A DNA stretch of 64,000 nt from Anagrus nilaparvatae (GCA_022575985.1 JAKSXM010000272.1:19712501-19776500), one strand, 5' to 3'. Shown: positions 22,079 through 36,500, numbered from the stretch's first letter. The notes: a model not told the origin generated them from the letters alone. Program-made: numbers and translations.

Positions 22079-25000
22079 TTTAAATTATGAATAGTGAAAA
22101 AGCAAAATGTATTTAATTTATCGATGAAGATTCTTATTATTCATCGCGTTATACCCTTATATGAATACTTAATTTGTTTACCATTTCGTCGAGCTTAAAA
22201 CTTTTAATATCTAGTGAGAATAAAATTCAAAATAATTTAACCTCATATCAAAGAAAATATTCGGAAAAGGTCTACTGTAGGTTCATTATTTCGCTGAATC
22301 CAAATTCGGAGTCCTAAGTTGCTAGAAATTAGAAAAATTCAGCAGAAACTACCCCTCTTAGGTATTTTTTACAATATTTTGGAACTAGTTATCAAATAAA
22401 TGCCATGTTATAAGCGTAATTAACAAAATATTGGTGTAAACAAATAGGTAATATATTAGAGCTAATTATAGGGGGTGAAAATACTTCCAAAGATAGAAAT
22501 ATAATTGAAAAAACATAAGTTTATTATTTTTTGTAATTTTGTATTTTAAAATGTTTTGTCCAAGGTTTTATCGCAAACCTTGACCTTTATATAATTGAAT
22601 GTCCCCTCCTAGGGGGTAAAAATGGGTAAAAACTACCAATAAATTAAAAAAAAAATTAAAAAAAAGTCTCAACATTTTATTGTTCAATCTTTTCATTTTT
22701 TAACCGTGAAAGTAACTTTCGCAGTAAAAAATTGGCCTTTTTTAACATATTTTTTAGAAATTAAGGCGTTGGGGAAAAAATTGTTTTTGTTATATTTTGT
22801 AAAAAGCACATAATATTAAAGATTTTGAGGAAAAGATTTTGCGCTCAGTTTCTCTTCTGCAAAAAATCAACAAGGTTGCAAAAAAAAAAAGGGACGGATT
22901 ATTTTGTCACATTTTCTTTGATAAAATAAAACTGATCCCCCAAAGAAAAAGTTTCAATATGAAAATTTAATCTATTTTTCTATACTTAAAAATTTTTTGA
23001 ACTTTTCGTACAAATAAAAATTTTATTTTAAATAATTCAAAAAAAATGTATTAAAAAAATGACTTTTACTATTTTTTAATCTGAAAATAATTCAAGAAAA
23101 TAATAAAGCCAGTTCAAAAATTCGGCTTAATTATTTTACACTTCATATTTGCAAGTGAGCCATATATATGACAAGATAAACCTAATTCAGGGTTAAACCT
23201 GTTATAAGTGTATTACCACATATAATATAAAGATCCACTTCCAAAAATAGCACTCGCAATCTTTTTTTAAGTATAAAATATTTATGCACATGAGGCGTTT
23301 CATTTCAATGTACAGTTAAATAAAAATGAGATTTTTTACAAAATTCGAAGCTCTTTTTGATAAACCAGATTTCATTCTGGCTATAAGAGGTAAAAATTAT
23401 TAAAATTGGACCCTTTTGAACTTTTTCAAATAATCTTGTTATGTTAATAAATATTTTTTAAACTTATTTTATTTTTTATATTAAGGATTTTAAGAAAACT
23501 AAGGATCCCCACATTTTTTCCTCAGCTGATTTTGTAGCAAATTTTTTCATAAATTTGAAATATTTTTAATTTAAAATTTTAATTGATATAAATTAAAAAA
23601 ACAAGGTATATTTAAATGAAAAATCGTCCCAAAAAAATTTTACATACAAAAAATTTGTTATTTACAAAAAAAAAAAAAAATGACTAATTTTAAATGACCA
23701 ACAAGAAATTTAAATTAACATGAAATACCCCATACAATCCCCCTTCCTTAAATATATGCACGTATAATACTCAAACTTTTTAATTGCATTCTTTACTTTC
23801 ACACAAAAATTTCGTGCATTAATATTGATAAAAAATAATAATATCAATTTTTCATGTAAATCTTAAAATATAACTTTTTATTTATTGTCACATCAAAATA
23901 TATATAAAATAAATATATATATAGAAAGAAAATTAAAACTTAAAATTTTATTATATTATAAAAAAAAAAATGCAGAAAAAAATCATGCAAAGAGATAAAA
24001 ACTTGACTCACGAAGCAAAAATAAAATATAAACACCAAGGATCAAGTATATATTGCTGTTTCATTTATTTTAATTGCATTTTAAAAGTTGTATTGTATAC
24101 ATTTTTATATATAATATATATAAATAAATAATGACTTTTTTAAGAGAAGATCTTTTTACTTTATATTTATTTCATCAATTATTAAATAGTATATTATTAA
24201 ATATTAATTTTGTAATTCTGAAAATCTTTTATTTTATAATCTCATAAAATAAAAAATATTATTACTGGAAAAGTATTAATATTTAAATCTATATGAGGGA
24301 TTTCATAAAAACTGAATAATTTAGACTGAAGGGATGCCAAAATCAGTCCAGAAAATTTATTCCTGAATTACCACCAAAAATTAATGACTTAGGGCCCAAG
24401 ATATGAGAAGCCTACGTCGGTCTACGTTAGATAATTGATAGTTTTCCTGAGAACCCCGTTTCGTAATAATTTTTTTTACTGCTTGGTCCGTGGAATTTTC
24501 CAACAAGTAATTGCGTTTTTTGGGTCACCATATACGAGTATGCTACCCATTTTTACCGAAAGTGGAACGATTGACCTTTTTTCAATTAAACCTTTTGTGG
24601 CAAAAACCTATTCGTAATAAAAACATATTCGTATTCAGCAACCCAAAAAAAACAGACAAAAATCGCAAGAAAGTATACAATTTTCGATAAAAAGGAATAG
24701 TTTATTAGTATTCGGTGATCCAAAAAACATAAATACTCATAGGAAAATACCATGCAACTAGCAGTAAAAAAATACTTCGAAACAGGGATCTCCGGTACAT
24801 TATCAATTGTTGAACTTTAGCTGCCCATATCCGGGCTCCAGGGTATTCAGAGTGCTAAAAATTTGGATGTAGGAGTTTTTCATGTAGCACAATGGTTGGT
24901 AGACACTTTTTCCAATTTACAAAACAATTTTTTTTGGAAAACAGTCTGGGTTGAGAAAACAAATTTTGATAAAAATTTTTGGAAAAAAAATTCAGAAAAT

Positions 25001-27984
25001 GTATCCATCCACCATCAGCACAATAAAATATTAAATTTTCCACAAAATCCATAATTTGTCATTGTTAACGGTGCTGAATCCTTTGTAAAATGCTTATTTT
25101 ATTGAAAAATAAGTTCGAAAACAAAACGTGGGAAATATAAATTAAAATTTAGAACTCAGAAGAAAACGCTATAGGACGTGTAAGAAAACAATTTTAGTGT
25201 TACATGCACGTTTCTGAGAAAAAAAAGAAAATTTTGAATATTTATTTAAAAAAAAAAACGAAAAACAAAAGTGACTATCAAAAATTGTGGATTAAACTGC
25301 GCGTTTCACTTATTCTGAGAATGCGTTTAAGTAAGTATACTTTGTGAATATAGTATTTAAAAAATGTTTAGCCAAAAGAGCATTCCTGTTGTTTCGATAT
25401 TTGTTAACAGTGATCTTAGATGAAAATATTTTTCAAATAAAACTTAAAGATTGTTTTTTTGAAAATTTAATCATATTTATTTAAATTGGATAACTATTGT
25501 ACAGTAAATTAATAAAGTCACTAACCTCAATTACGAAATGAAAAAAAATTTTTGCAATTTACGAAAAAATGCAATCTTTTAGGTGTTTTAATTTATTTTT
25601 TTTATTGCATGTAGTACTTATAATTACTGATTTTACAGGTTTTTATAATCAGTATAAAAAACACGTACTTTAAGAAAAAAGTCACATTTTTTAAGGTAAA
25701 TAATTTACATGAAAATTTTGAAACATTATTGCAAATAAAAATTTTTTTTGCCCAAATCAGTTTTATATTTTCCTAACATGAAGATATTTTACTAAAATAA
25801 AACATAAAATTTAGAATATCACGTTTATTAATTACAATAATTATAAATTATAAAATTATGATCCAGAGCGTAACTTTAAATTTGTTTTTCCAATGACCAA
25901 TTTCAAGCTTTAGCGAATTTACTAAGTAAATAATTAACTTACTGCTCTGGATCATTTTGTGAATTTCAATTTTTTTTTAGATTCTCATTTCGTCTCGACT
26001 TTATTTACATTTTTAAATTTGGCACTTTTACTAACCCTCTTTTAACAAGACTTAATAAATGGCTCAATTATGTACATTTTGTTATATTTTTTTCTCATTT
26101 TATTTTTTTTATAATTTTGATTTAAAAGTATTTTTTCATAATTTTTTTAGTATGATTAAATGAAATAAAAACAGGTACGTATCCAGACATTTTTTTCAGG
26201 GGGATGGGAAAAAATTTTCAGGGAGGGGACAGACCGTAATAATAATAATAATAGTTATAGTTTAATTTTCTTATATAACAATCAAAATTTAATTGTTTCT
26301 TATTTTAAAACAGATAAGACATTGCACACAATAATTACATTACACACAATAAGATATTACACACAGCAATTGTTTAGGAACTTAAGGTTTATTAAATGGG
26401 GGTTTTTCTTCAAACAAAATTTTTGTTTTCCTTTCGTTTCAGATCATTTGCAGTCGTTTGAACAAAAAAACAGAAAAATCCGCTAACCAAAGTGGATTTT
26501 TTTCATTGAATAAGATAACAAAAGCCGAACAAATGAATTAATAATTTCTTTCTTCGTAATAAAGTAAGATTTTCTGGAGTATTTGGAGCATTTATTAAAA
26601 ACAGGAAACACGGAAGAATTGAATTGCATGGAAGAATTGTTGGCTGTGAGTCAAATCTTTTTATTTGTAAAGAATTAGGGCACTAAGAGCTAAGCTAATC
26701 AATTTCCAGTTTTCTGCAATTACTGAAAGTTTTATTTACTAATTTCTCAGACATATTGGTAAAACTGTTTTTATTGATCTAAATCAATGATTAAAAATTG
26801 GAGTCCTGCAGTCTTTGATTTAATAGATAGCTGCTGAAATCCCTAAATTATCATCATTGTAATTTTATCAACTAGTTAAAATTGAATTTTTTTGTAAGTC
26901 ATGAAGAATCTATGATTTATGTATATTAGGGTTCGACTAAACCAACACCATTCAAAATGGATAACTTTTCAATTAATTATTTTATTGGTTCATATGAATA
27001 AAGTTACTTTTTTTATCTTATTAAGTGGTAGTAATAATAAGTATGGCAGACACGCTAAAAAAGTAAATTATAAAAATATTTTTCAACCTTCAAGAAACAC
27101 AAAACGTAGAAAAAAAAAGAAAATTTTTGTTTTTGTTATTTTTACTCTTATTTTTCATTTGATTGATCGTTATAGAGATATCAAACATATTTTTGATCTT
27201 CCATATATAATTTTATCACGCTACGTTATTAACTTATACATGCAATCCATTTTATTAATTATATTCACTAAAAAAAAGTCATCATTTAATAAAATTAATG
27301 CATAAGTACCTAAAAAACATAGTAAGGGTTTTAAAATTTTTTAGGAGGAAAATTCAAGCATTCAATGTATTTCTATTATAAAACTACATTAACTTCTTTG
27401 TAAAGAACCATGAGATAAATAAATGTAGCATATTCTATTTTAATATGTTTATAAATATTTTAAAAATACACTTATAGTATTAAAATATTTTTTTGTTTTA
27501 TTTTTTTTAAATAAATCACATTTTAACTTACTATATAATAAGTAGATTATTAATATACTTTGCATGTTTCTTGTTATAAGCTTTTAAAACTTACTTATAT
27601 ATTTTGGTATTCTATATGTTTTATCTTTTTTTTTTGTGATTTTTAATTAAGAATTTTTTTTAAATGGTAATTTGATATTTTAAAATTTAATATTATAAAT
27701 ATCAATTATTTTTGTGAATGTGGAATGAAAAAATAAAATTTTATCTGTATGGGGTTTTGATTTTTGAATATTTAAGCTAAGTTGCGTTTTTCGGCTAAGT
27801 AGGCCTAAAATTGCTTGTTTTTGAATGCTTTATAATACTTATATGCAAGAATTACTATATTGCATTTTTGAGTGGCTACCTTTATGAAAACATTCTGGAA
27901 CTCGTGTTAGAAATGTTTATTAGACCAAATTTAATAGTCCCTCGAGCTTATACAATTCATAGCCTTTTTCAAAATAAACATTTT

Positions 27985-28460
27985 TAAGAGCATTCCGTGT
28001 ACTCTACTATACGTCGATAATCTGGTAAGTTTTAGTAAGAAAAACTCCTGTTTTGCTTTCCAAGTTTTCTCAGCGGAAAAATGTTGGATAAAAATTTCCT
28101 CTTACATGAAGTTTTGTTTTTGCATAATCTCGAGCGCGCAACTATTATTTTTTGTAAAATAAATAATTTTTCGCAAATATTAGAAATTAAAGTAAAGAAG
28201 TATTCTGACAAGCATTTTTGCAGAACGAGCGAATATTAAAAGTTTAACTTTATTTTCTGATATTTGCGAAAAATTATCAATTTTCCAAAAAAATAATAGT
28301 TGCACGCTCGAGATTATTGAAAAACAAAACTTCCTGTAAGAGGAAATTTTGATCCAACGTTTTTCCGTGGAGAAAACTTGGAAAGCAAAACGGGGGATTT
28401 TTTTACCAAAACTTACCAGATTATCAACGTATAGTAAAGCATACGGAATGCTTTTCCGTT
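27985..28460. mobile_element. Palindromic element in Zasp52 intron 1
   Basis: GCATTCCGTGTACTCTACTA (27,990) is matched by TAGTAAAGCATACGGAATGC (28,433-28,452). The arms continue through the CTGGTAAGTTTT, GCTTTCCAAGTTTTC and AATCTCGAGCG blocks to TTTTTCGCAAATAT / ATATTTGCGAAAAA. Arms are about 205 bp with a loop of about 65 bp. There is no coding capacity. Confidence 0.82.
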
Positions 28461-28493
28461 TAAAAATTTACTATTCTGAAGGATTGAATGTTA

Positions 28494-28640
28494 AAATTAA
28501 ACATAAAACTGATAAGTTTAAAGTCCTGAAACCGTTAGATTAAATCACAATTGTATGAAAAAAAATTAAACATAAAACTGATAAGTTTAAAGTCCTGAAA
28601 CCGAGAAACCGTTAGATTAAATCACAATTGTATGAAAAAT
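28494..28640. repeat. Tandem duplication of about 70-80 bp
   Basis: AATTAAACATAAAACTGATA to TCACAATTGTATGAAAAA occurs twice in direct succession. The second copy has an extra GAGAAACCG-like insertion that is itself a small duplication of the preceding bases. The repeat directly follows the palindromic element ending at 28,460. Confidence 0.85.
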
Positions 28641-28810
28641 AAAGCTGCTAGACATCAAGTGGCATATTTTGTCCAGCTCGGGGCCTAGATTCTGCCTTTA
28701 TATTATCTATAACATATCACGTGAAAAACAAAAAATTACTAACTTTTAATAAAATATTAACATGAGATATTTTTACCTTTGTTATATCCGTCTTGAGAGT
28801 GACTTCGTTT

Positions 28811-28870
28811 ATAAATATTTTACACTACGCGTTTCAGAATTGAAAATTCCATCATCAGGTGTATTATTTG
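28811..28870 (-). ncRNA. Candidate type I hammerhead ribozyme (Penelope-like element relic)
   Basis: The minus strand carries TACAC-CTGATGA, then a stem (GGAATT / AATTCT with loop TTC), then GAAACGCGTA, then GTGTA. Stem I is TACAC/GTGTA and extends after an internal bulge by AAATA/TATTT. The box CTGATGA, the GAAA box and the palindromic ACGCGT mini-stem III with cleavage after GTA are all in hammerhead order. One unpaired T lies between CTGATGA and stem II. Hammerheads with such a tiny self-complementary stem III are known from Penelope-like retroelements. Nearby, GAGATATTTTTACCTTTG (28,764) and its complement (28,870-28,893) flank the motif. No Penelope coding region is seen. Confidence 0.6.
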
Positions 28871-31800
28871 ATATAACAAAGGTAAAAATATCTCATTTTA
28901 ATTAAGGTGACTTGGATATTCAAATTCATTATGAATACTTCAAAATATTAACTTTTATAACCAAACTGCATCGCATTTGCGCATGCGCAGTTTAACATAT
29001 TGTGGATGGATGGTACGGCTGTTTATCAGTGTGATGTGAATACTGAATCAGATCCCAAAGAACATCAATACAGCAATTAATTTTTTATCCAATAGAGCTA
29101 AATGGTGTAATTAAAAAATTCAAAAAAATACCTTGTATATTTTCTAAAATTTTAGACATAAAACTTGTAATATATATTTTTTTGAAACAAGCTTCTACTT
29201 ATATACTATTCCGAAACCATTTCACTTGCGAGAATAATTTTCTACTACTATAATACGTAAGTAACTTTTCTCTTCACTTTTCGTACTCTGATTATAAAAC
29301 CTTTATAGTAGCTCAAAAAAAAAAAATGTTTTTTATAATAATGTTCGACTGTAAATTTTACAACTTTGAATTCAAATTTAAGCATTTATTTTTACCATAT
29401 AATCAAAATTTCCATTACCATGATATAATAAATTGAAGTCATTAAATGCTTATTCAAAAATTTTTTAAAAACAAATTTAAATTTTGATTCATGTATATAA
29501 ATAAAATATGTTGATACATTGAATACTGCTACCTGAATAAATGTAACCCAGAAAATAAGATAATAAAAACAAGATAAAAAGCTATCTTACTTTTTTTTGA
29601 TGCCAAAATAAAAGTTGAGAAGTGAGAAAGATTAATTGATTTTGGTATGAAAATAATAAATATTCTTAAAAGTCAATTGATAAATACATAAGACCAAATC
29701 AAAAATGTAAAGAAGATAAAGTGATAAAACGAATACAACGTTAAAAATGCAATAAAATTTTAAAGATGCAATAAAATTTATATATATATATATATTTAGA
29801 AAGGAACGTGAAATGACGTCAAGTTCAGCCGGAGAAATGATTTCGGTTTTTTATTTATTATCATCATTAAATGTAAATTTGGAACATTTCATATACTTTC
29901 CTCATTTTTTTCTGTTTGCTAAAATTTTAAGTCTTATAAAAAAACCTGTTTTTTTCTGAATTTTTGATTGCGGGAGGATAGGGACGTTTTCTAAAGAGCT
30001 TTTTCTATTTAAAACAGAATCAGATCACCTGAGAACTTTGAGCATTCAGACACAGCCTCCGAACCACATAAACATTTTAAAGACCCAGCAATATAATCAA
30101 GTTAAAACTAACTGTAACTCAGTAAGTAATTCAACAAAGCATATTTTTTTATTGTTTTTATATAGAAAGGCATGTAATTTTATAATGTTTATTATAAACT
30201 ACAAGCTTTTGTTTTATATCCATAATGGAATATATTAAAAAATTTATAACAAATATTTTTTTTCTCAATTTATACACGAGATTTGTGTTTATTATTATAA
30301 ATAGAACTCACACGACGTTTTTATATTTTATAAAATTTACAATTTTTCATTTATTTATAAAAATCATATTTTAAATAACAACAGTACGTGTAAAAATAAT
30401 TTCACGCTCTTGAAATTTTTATTCATAGACGGATTTTTAATATTTCGGTCAAAAGCAAATAAATATTGAACCTTTCAAATAATATATTTTTAAAGATCAA
30501 AAAAATTTTTTTTTGGATGGGTAAAAATAAAGGAATAGATAAATAAAATAGAAAAAGAAGAAATAAAAAATGTGTGGTAGGTATAAAAGCATAGAAAAAC
30601 ATAAGAGCTAATTTGTGTTTTGCGCGCTCGTAATCTAATAATAAATCCCGGGCTACTAAAATACTACTATAAAATATTCTGATGTTACTACTTTGTTTAA
30701 TTTAAAATCAGGAGATTCTCCCTCTACAGAAACGCTTTTTTTTTTTTAATAATTTTTTTAAATGTTTTTATTAAAAAATTGTGAGCATGCGTTAATGAAC
30801 TCTTTAAAAATGTGAGTTTTTGCATGGCAAATTTTTATAATAAAAAAACACGTCTTAAATTACGGAGATTTATTAAATAAGATTAAAAAAATAATTTGTT
30901 TGTTTAAAAAAATAAAAATTAAAGAAAAAAAAATTTTTTTTAGGGTATGTAATAATCAACAAGTGGGATCAGGGACAGAAGTTGATGACCGAGACCCAGA
31001 GGAAAGTGTTTGTGTGGAATTTTTCTTCTCAATATAGTTACAAATGTTACTTATTTATTTCTAAATTTATATTTCAAACATTAAATATTTTTCTTTTTTA
31101 TTTTTCTTTAGCCCTCTTTTTCGCTCAGACTTTTTTTTTTTTTTTGATAAAATTTAAAATATTTCAAGAATTTAATAAAATTTTGTATTAACATGATTTA
31201 TCTAGATTGCTGTTTTTTTTTTTTTCATCGACGAAAGTGTATTTATAAGATTTAAAAAAAAAGAGTTTGGCAAAACAGTCGATGGAAATTGGAGACTTTA
31301 GGCGCCAATCAGGCATATATAATGTTCTGCTTCTGATTTACTGCTAAGAACACCTTGTTAAAAATAATAATCTTTTGTCTTAAAAAAATTCTTCGCTTTT
31401 TTTTTTTATTTAAATTATTTGAAAATGACTCATTTTAATATCGACATTGAAATTTTTCGTTAAATAAAAAAATAATAGTAAAAATGTTTTTATTAATGAG
31501 AATTAAGTTATTAACAGAAATAAATTTTGACTAATTTTTTTTTTCAATGAAAAATAAAAATTTTTGCGAAAGAGTTTTTTGAAATATTTTTTGTTTAATT
31601 CTGTTGATTTTAATCAACTGATGAAATCCGCTTAAAGAACAAGGTCTTAAAAATTTAGTTCATTCTTTATGAAAAAAAACAAGCTGATAGACAATTTTCT
31701 TGGACAAATAAATATTTTAGAATTAATTCTACACTAGTATTTATAGGGGTTGTAGGTAAAAACTGAATGTGTAAGTAAAAAGAACGACCTGAATTACTTA

Positions 31801-34334
31801 TTAAATGGTATTTGTAGCTCTAAAAATTCATTTTTATATTTCTACATTTATGTATCCAAGATCGGTTAATTATGCGTTACTGGCTTAAATATCCCAATTT
31901 TAAATATCAATTTTTTTAAAAAAATCACAAAAAACTGTTTTTATTATTACGCTTTAATCATACATGAGCAGCAATTTTCAAGGTTTATGAACCTGAAAAA
32001 AAAACTCTACCACATAGTCTAAACATCGTGACCAAGAACTATTAGCCAAATAAAGCAACCACAATTTTAAAAATTTGTATTCCGCTCTTTCCATTTATTA
32101 TTATAAAATTATTTAATGATTGCTAAAAATAGTATAAAATTGAACAAATATTTGGTAAATTAAAAAAAATTGATTTTTAATATCAATTTTTAGATATTTA
32201 TGTAAACAAAAACAAAATATTCTGTAATCTAAACACTACTACAGCTAAAATAACCTCAATAATTTCTAATCGAAATTCACGTATTTTAATAATTCTATTT
32301 CACGAATTTCTCCCTCATAAATCCCTGTCTTAAGAATATCACATAATTTAATTTAAAGAATTTTAAAATTATAAATATATCCAATAAAATATAAATAATT
32401 ACAATTTTTAAACAGAAAATTTTCCTCATAAACCTTTTAATATCACACTTAAATTACCCACCCATAAACAATAAATAAAAATTTCTATTAATGTACGTAT
32501 AAATCAATTAATGCACTAAAATATTAAAAAACATTAACAAGAATCTACTTAACACATAAAATTTGATATTTTTAATTACAAAATAAAATCACTCGCATTA
32601 AATTACATAAATTATCATATTAGCACATTAAACTGAACTAATAAATAATCAAAATATTAATTAAAGTTACAAAAAAAAAAATTTTTTTTTTTTAAGAATT
32701 TAGTATCATCATGTTTTAAAAAAAGATATTCGTCTCGTTTTTGTGTATAGCCGAGTTGTTTCGCAAAGGCACCTTCTAGAAATAGAACGCCCAAATAATT
32801 TTGCCTCGGATTACCAGTACTTTGCTCTCTTGTTCCTCTTTTCTCGCATCGACAACATAACATTTTCTTTTCTATTTATTTTTATTATTTTTTTTTTTAA
32901 TTGTAAATTTTATTATTAAATACTTTTATTTATCTTTTTTATAAAATGTACGACGTTGAATTATTATCAATTTTATTAGTTTTTTAAACTATGACATTTA
33001 ACATTAATTATTTTTTTATTTACATATTTATGTTGTTAAAGATTTTTTTCATTTGAAATTTCATAAAATGAGTTATCATTATCAATTATTTTATAGAATT
33101 ATTTATTAGTGTTATAAATTAATGTAAGAATTTTATCATTCTGTTCTAATTTGTATATTAGAGTGGTCAATTTTTTCAAAGAATGACAATAATTCGTTAT
33201 TTGAAAATTCCTATCAAAGTATTTACTATCATGATAAAATTTTTAGAGTGTAGTTGTACACATATGGTTCTCATAGAATTTCCTAAAATTTTATACTGAA
33301 TAAAATTTCGCCATTCGGGGCATTTCTTTTTGATGTTTAAAGGGCGTAAGAGATTTTTCTTTCTTGCCCACAATACAATGCAAAAATCACTCAAAAATGA
33401 ATAACTATAAGAATTAGAAAAGATATATGAGATATTTTAAAAATATGTGCGAGAAAACCACTGACTTAGAATCATGATAGTAAATTTCAGAATAGGCTTT
33501 TTAAGCAGAGTAATCTAGAAAGGCTTTTATTCTCAAAGTAATAAGGACTTAAAAATTAGATGAAAATCAGAATCTTTTTCTAAAAATTAAATATACTGCT
33601 TGAAACTTTAAGCAATTTAAGTGCAGTAACCTGATCGTATAATTAGATAAAAAATCCTATTTCAGATAAAACTAAGAATTCCATAAATTACAGTGTTTGT
33701 AACAAACATAAACTGTTGCCAATAGTTAAAAAACTAAAAACTTCCTAACTTTTTCTAAAAATAAGGCAACCTAATATACATTTGATTATTTACTTCGGTA
33801 TAATTGATTACAATCATTAATGTTATCTAATAAACAATTTTTTTGCAAATTTATCAAATAATAATAAGCTTGTTAGAAAATTTTATGTTTAGCTAGAAAT
33901 TGATAAATTTTTTGCAATTGATAATAAAATTGATTACAATATTTTGAAAATATACGCGTGTTAAAAATATAATTAAATTGTCTGTTTACTTTATCATTTT
34001 TATCTCAAAGATATAAAGTATTATATCATCGTATTTTTTATGTATTTTTGCAAATCTAATTCGCTTTAATTTTTTGATACTTAAAAAAAAAAAATTTTAT
34101 TGCTGTTATATTTTATTAAGTCAAAAATTTCTGTCGAAAAATTCGCAAATAATAATTATGGTTACAAATGAAATGTTTTTATTTCAAATGTGTATGAATA
34201 GACTTTCCAGAAAAGATAGTAGTCACCCTGCAATCATATATTGAATTTTTAAGTTCATATTGACTGCTTTTGGAAATTTTAATGATCGCTGATGAGTTTT
34301 ATAATTGCCATCCTGAATAATTGGGGGTTACCCT

Positions 34335-34598
34335 GGTAAAAAAATAATAAAAATGAAACAGAATTTTAGGCCTTTTTTTCGATTATAGAGTGAAAATTTT
34401 GGAAAATTCATACTCCATTTTCGAATTCATCAGGATATTTTACTAATTTCTGTAAGACTATATAAAAAATTACAATCAAACCTTTTATGAGACTCTGAAA
34501 ATGAGGATTATAATAAAATTTTCTAAGGAAATTTAAGTCCGAATTTTCCAAAATTTTAATCCGAAAAAAGAGCCTAAAATTCTGTTGTATTTTTGTTA
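34335..34598. mobile_element. Palindromic MITE-like element
   Basis: ACAGAATTTTAGGCCTTTTT at the left is matched by AAAAGAGCCTAAAATTCTGT at the right, and GTGAAAATTTTGGAAAATTC by GAATTTTCCAAAATTTTAAT. The total is about 265 bp, with arms of about 55 bp and a weaker mirror between (ATTTTCGAATTCATCAGG versus CCTCATTTTCAGAG). There is no open frame. Confidence 0.72.
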
Positions 34599-36264
34599 TT
34601 TTTTTATATAATATACAGTCATAATTTATTACCAGAATATTATGTCATTTATGACTTTTCCAACTTTTGTTATCCTAATTTGATTTTCCCGAGAAATCAG
34701 TTCATAAAATGATCAACCCAGTGCCAGAGTTATGCTTGAGTGAGGTTGTAGGCATCCAAAGTTAAAAAATTTTGTGGGAGCCCTTCCTAATGGTTTAATT
34801 TTTGGAGGTCTGTAGATCATGCCTACTGTGCCTATATAGTAAATCCGGCACTGAGTCAATTCGAAAATGAATAATAAAAATTTTGCAAAAAATTGTTTGA
34901 TAATACTTTCTTAAAAATCGTTATAAATTAAGTTTTTTTATTACTTTTGTAAATATTATTTGCAAATATTTAATAAAAAATATTTTAATGATAAGTTAAA
35001 CAAAATAAAAGTAAGTATTTTAAAATATCAAATTTTTCCGCGTAATCTAAAAAAAATTAAATAACCTAATCGTTTGTTAAATAAAATTACATCAATTTGT
35101 ATAAAATGTATGTAACTTGTTGCAAAATAGATTCTAAATTCTAGTTTTTATCTATGAATTATAAGTGTTTTTTCAAAAAGCTTGCAGACTTAGTGTATAT
35201 TATTATTTTAAACAAACTTTTTTATGCAATTAATATTTATGTTTATGGTTCACAAAAAAAAAACAATTGTGATTTCCATTTTATCGAAATTGTTTAAATA
35301 GCTAATTATAGGTAATGCTTGGTTATTTTTATTTTAATATTTTTTTTAAATCAACAATGCAAATGTGATATTTTACCGAAAAATGTCCAGTTTTTCACAT
35401 TGGAAAGATTTGAAGAGCAACAAAAAATAACCTGCCTGACATTATTGAATCATTTTAATTAATAACGTACGTAATACTCATGTCGGTGAATTGAAAAATA
35501 TACTTAGTGGAAATGAAACCGGGTTTTCATTAGGTCCAAAAAGCACAGGAGCCGAAATTTGATTTAAAATTTAAATATCTTTGATTTGAATAACTTAAAA
35601 ATTTAGCATTAAATTAAAAATATAAAAAATTTTAAAAGATTTTTACAAAAATATGAATGAATGTCACGACCACTGCGCAAATATTTTCATTGACTGTACA
35701 CGCATTCTTCTCTACGTACTTAGTTATAAATTTTATGCAAAGCGGATGCATAGTTAAAAAGATAAGAAAATTTATCAGCATTACTGTACGTTCAAGAAAT
35801 TCCATGTAAATAATCATGTGAAAAATTTTTTTTACAAAACTTTTTTAATTATGTTTCCTAAGGTTTTTTATTGTTTTTTTATATGGGAAATAGGGATGAA
35901 ACAATAGATGGAGAACAATCGTTTAAAATTTTTAGATAGATGGGCTTTGCTTTACATGGAAGTAACCCCTATGGGGAGTTTTATAATTAAAAACGATTAT
36001 TTCATTTACGGTTTTCTGTAATAAAAGCTTTTTATGGTGTAAAGCGTAAAAAGAAAAAATACAGGGTGCAATGCAAATAATTGAGACAAAATGAATGAAT
36101 AACTGAAAAGTCTAATAAATATAAACAAAAAGTAAGAAAAACTATACTGTTAAGTGACCTATTCTTAAAATTGAAATTCTGAATTTCATGGTTGAATTTC
36201 TATCAAACTTTACAGATAAACTGGCAATTAACAATTTAATAATATTTTTTGCTTCTTTCTTTTG

Positions 36265-36500
36265 AATGGGTTAAATCTAAAATTTAGCGCCTAATCGACC
36301 ATTCTTGGATAGATGAATTTTGATATAAAAAAATTAATATTTTGGCCTTAAAATGGCCTTATAATTTAGATCGCTCATTCCATTTATAAAGTCAGTTTTT
36401 ACCTACAACCCCTAGAAAATACGAAATCAACTCCCAATGTAGAGTTAATTCCGAAATATTTATCTGCCCAAGAAGGGTCAATTAGGCGTTAAAGGGTTAC
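36265..36500. mobile_element. Palindromic MITE-like element
   Basis: GCGCCTAATCGACCATTCTT (36,288) pairs with AAGAAGGGTCAATTAGGCGT (36,470-36,489). The outer bases GGGTTAAA and TTAAAGGGTT also correspond. The total is about 235 bp with no coding capacity. Confidence 0.65.

Noticed and set aside
26919..27305. 128-codon plus-strand frame in intron 1
   Set aside because: Content is Ile/Lys/Phe/Asn-rich as expected of random AT-rich DNA, and one frame of this length in 64 kb is not surprising. No homologue recognised.
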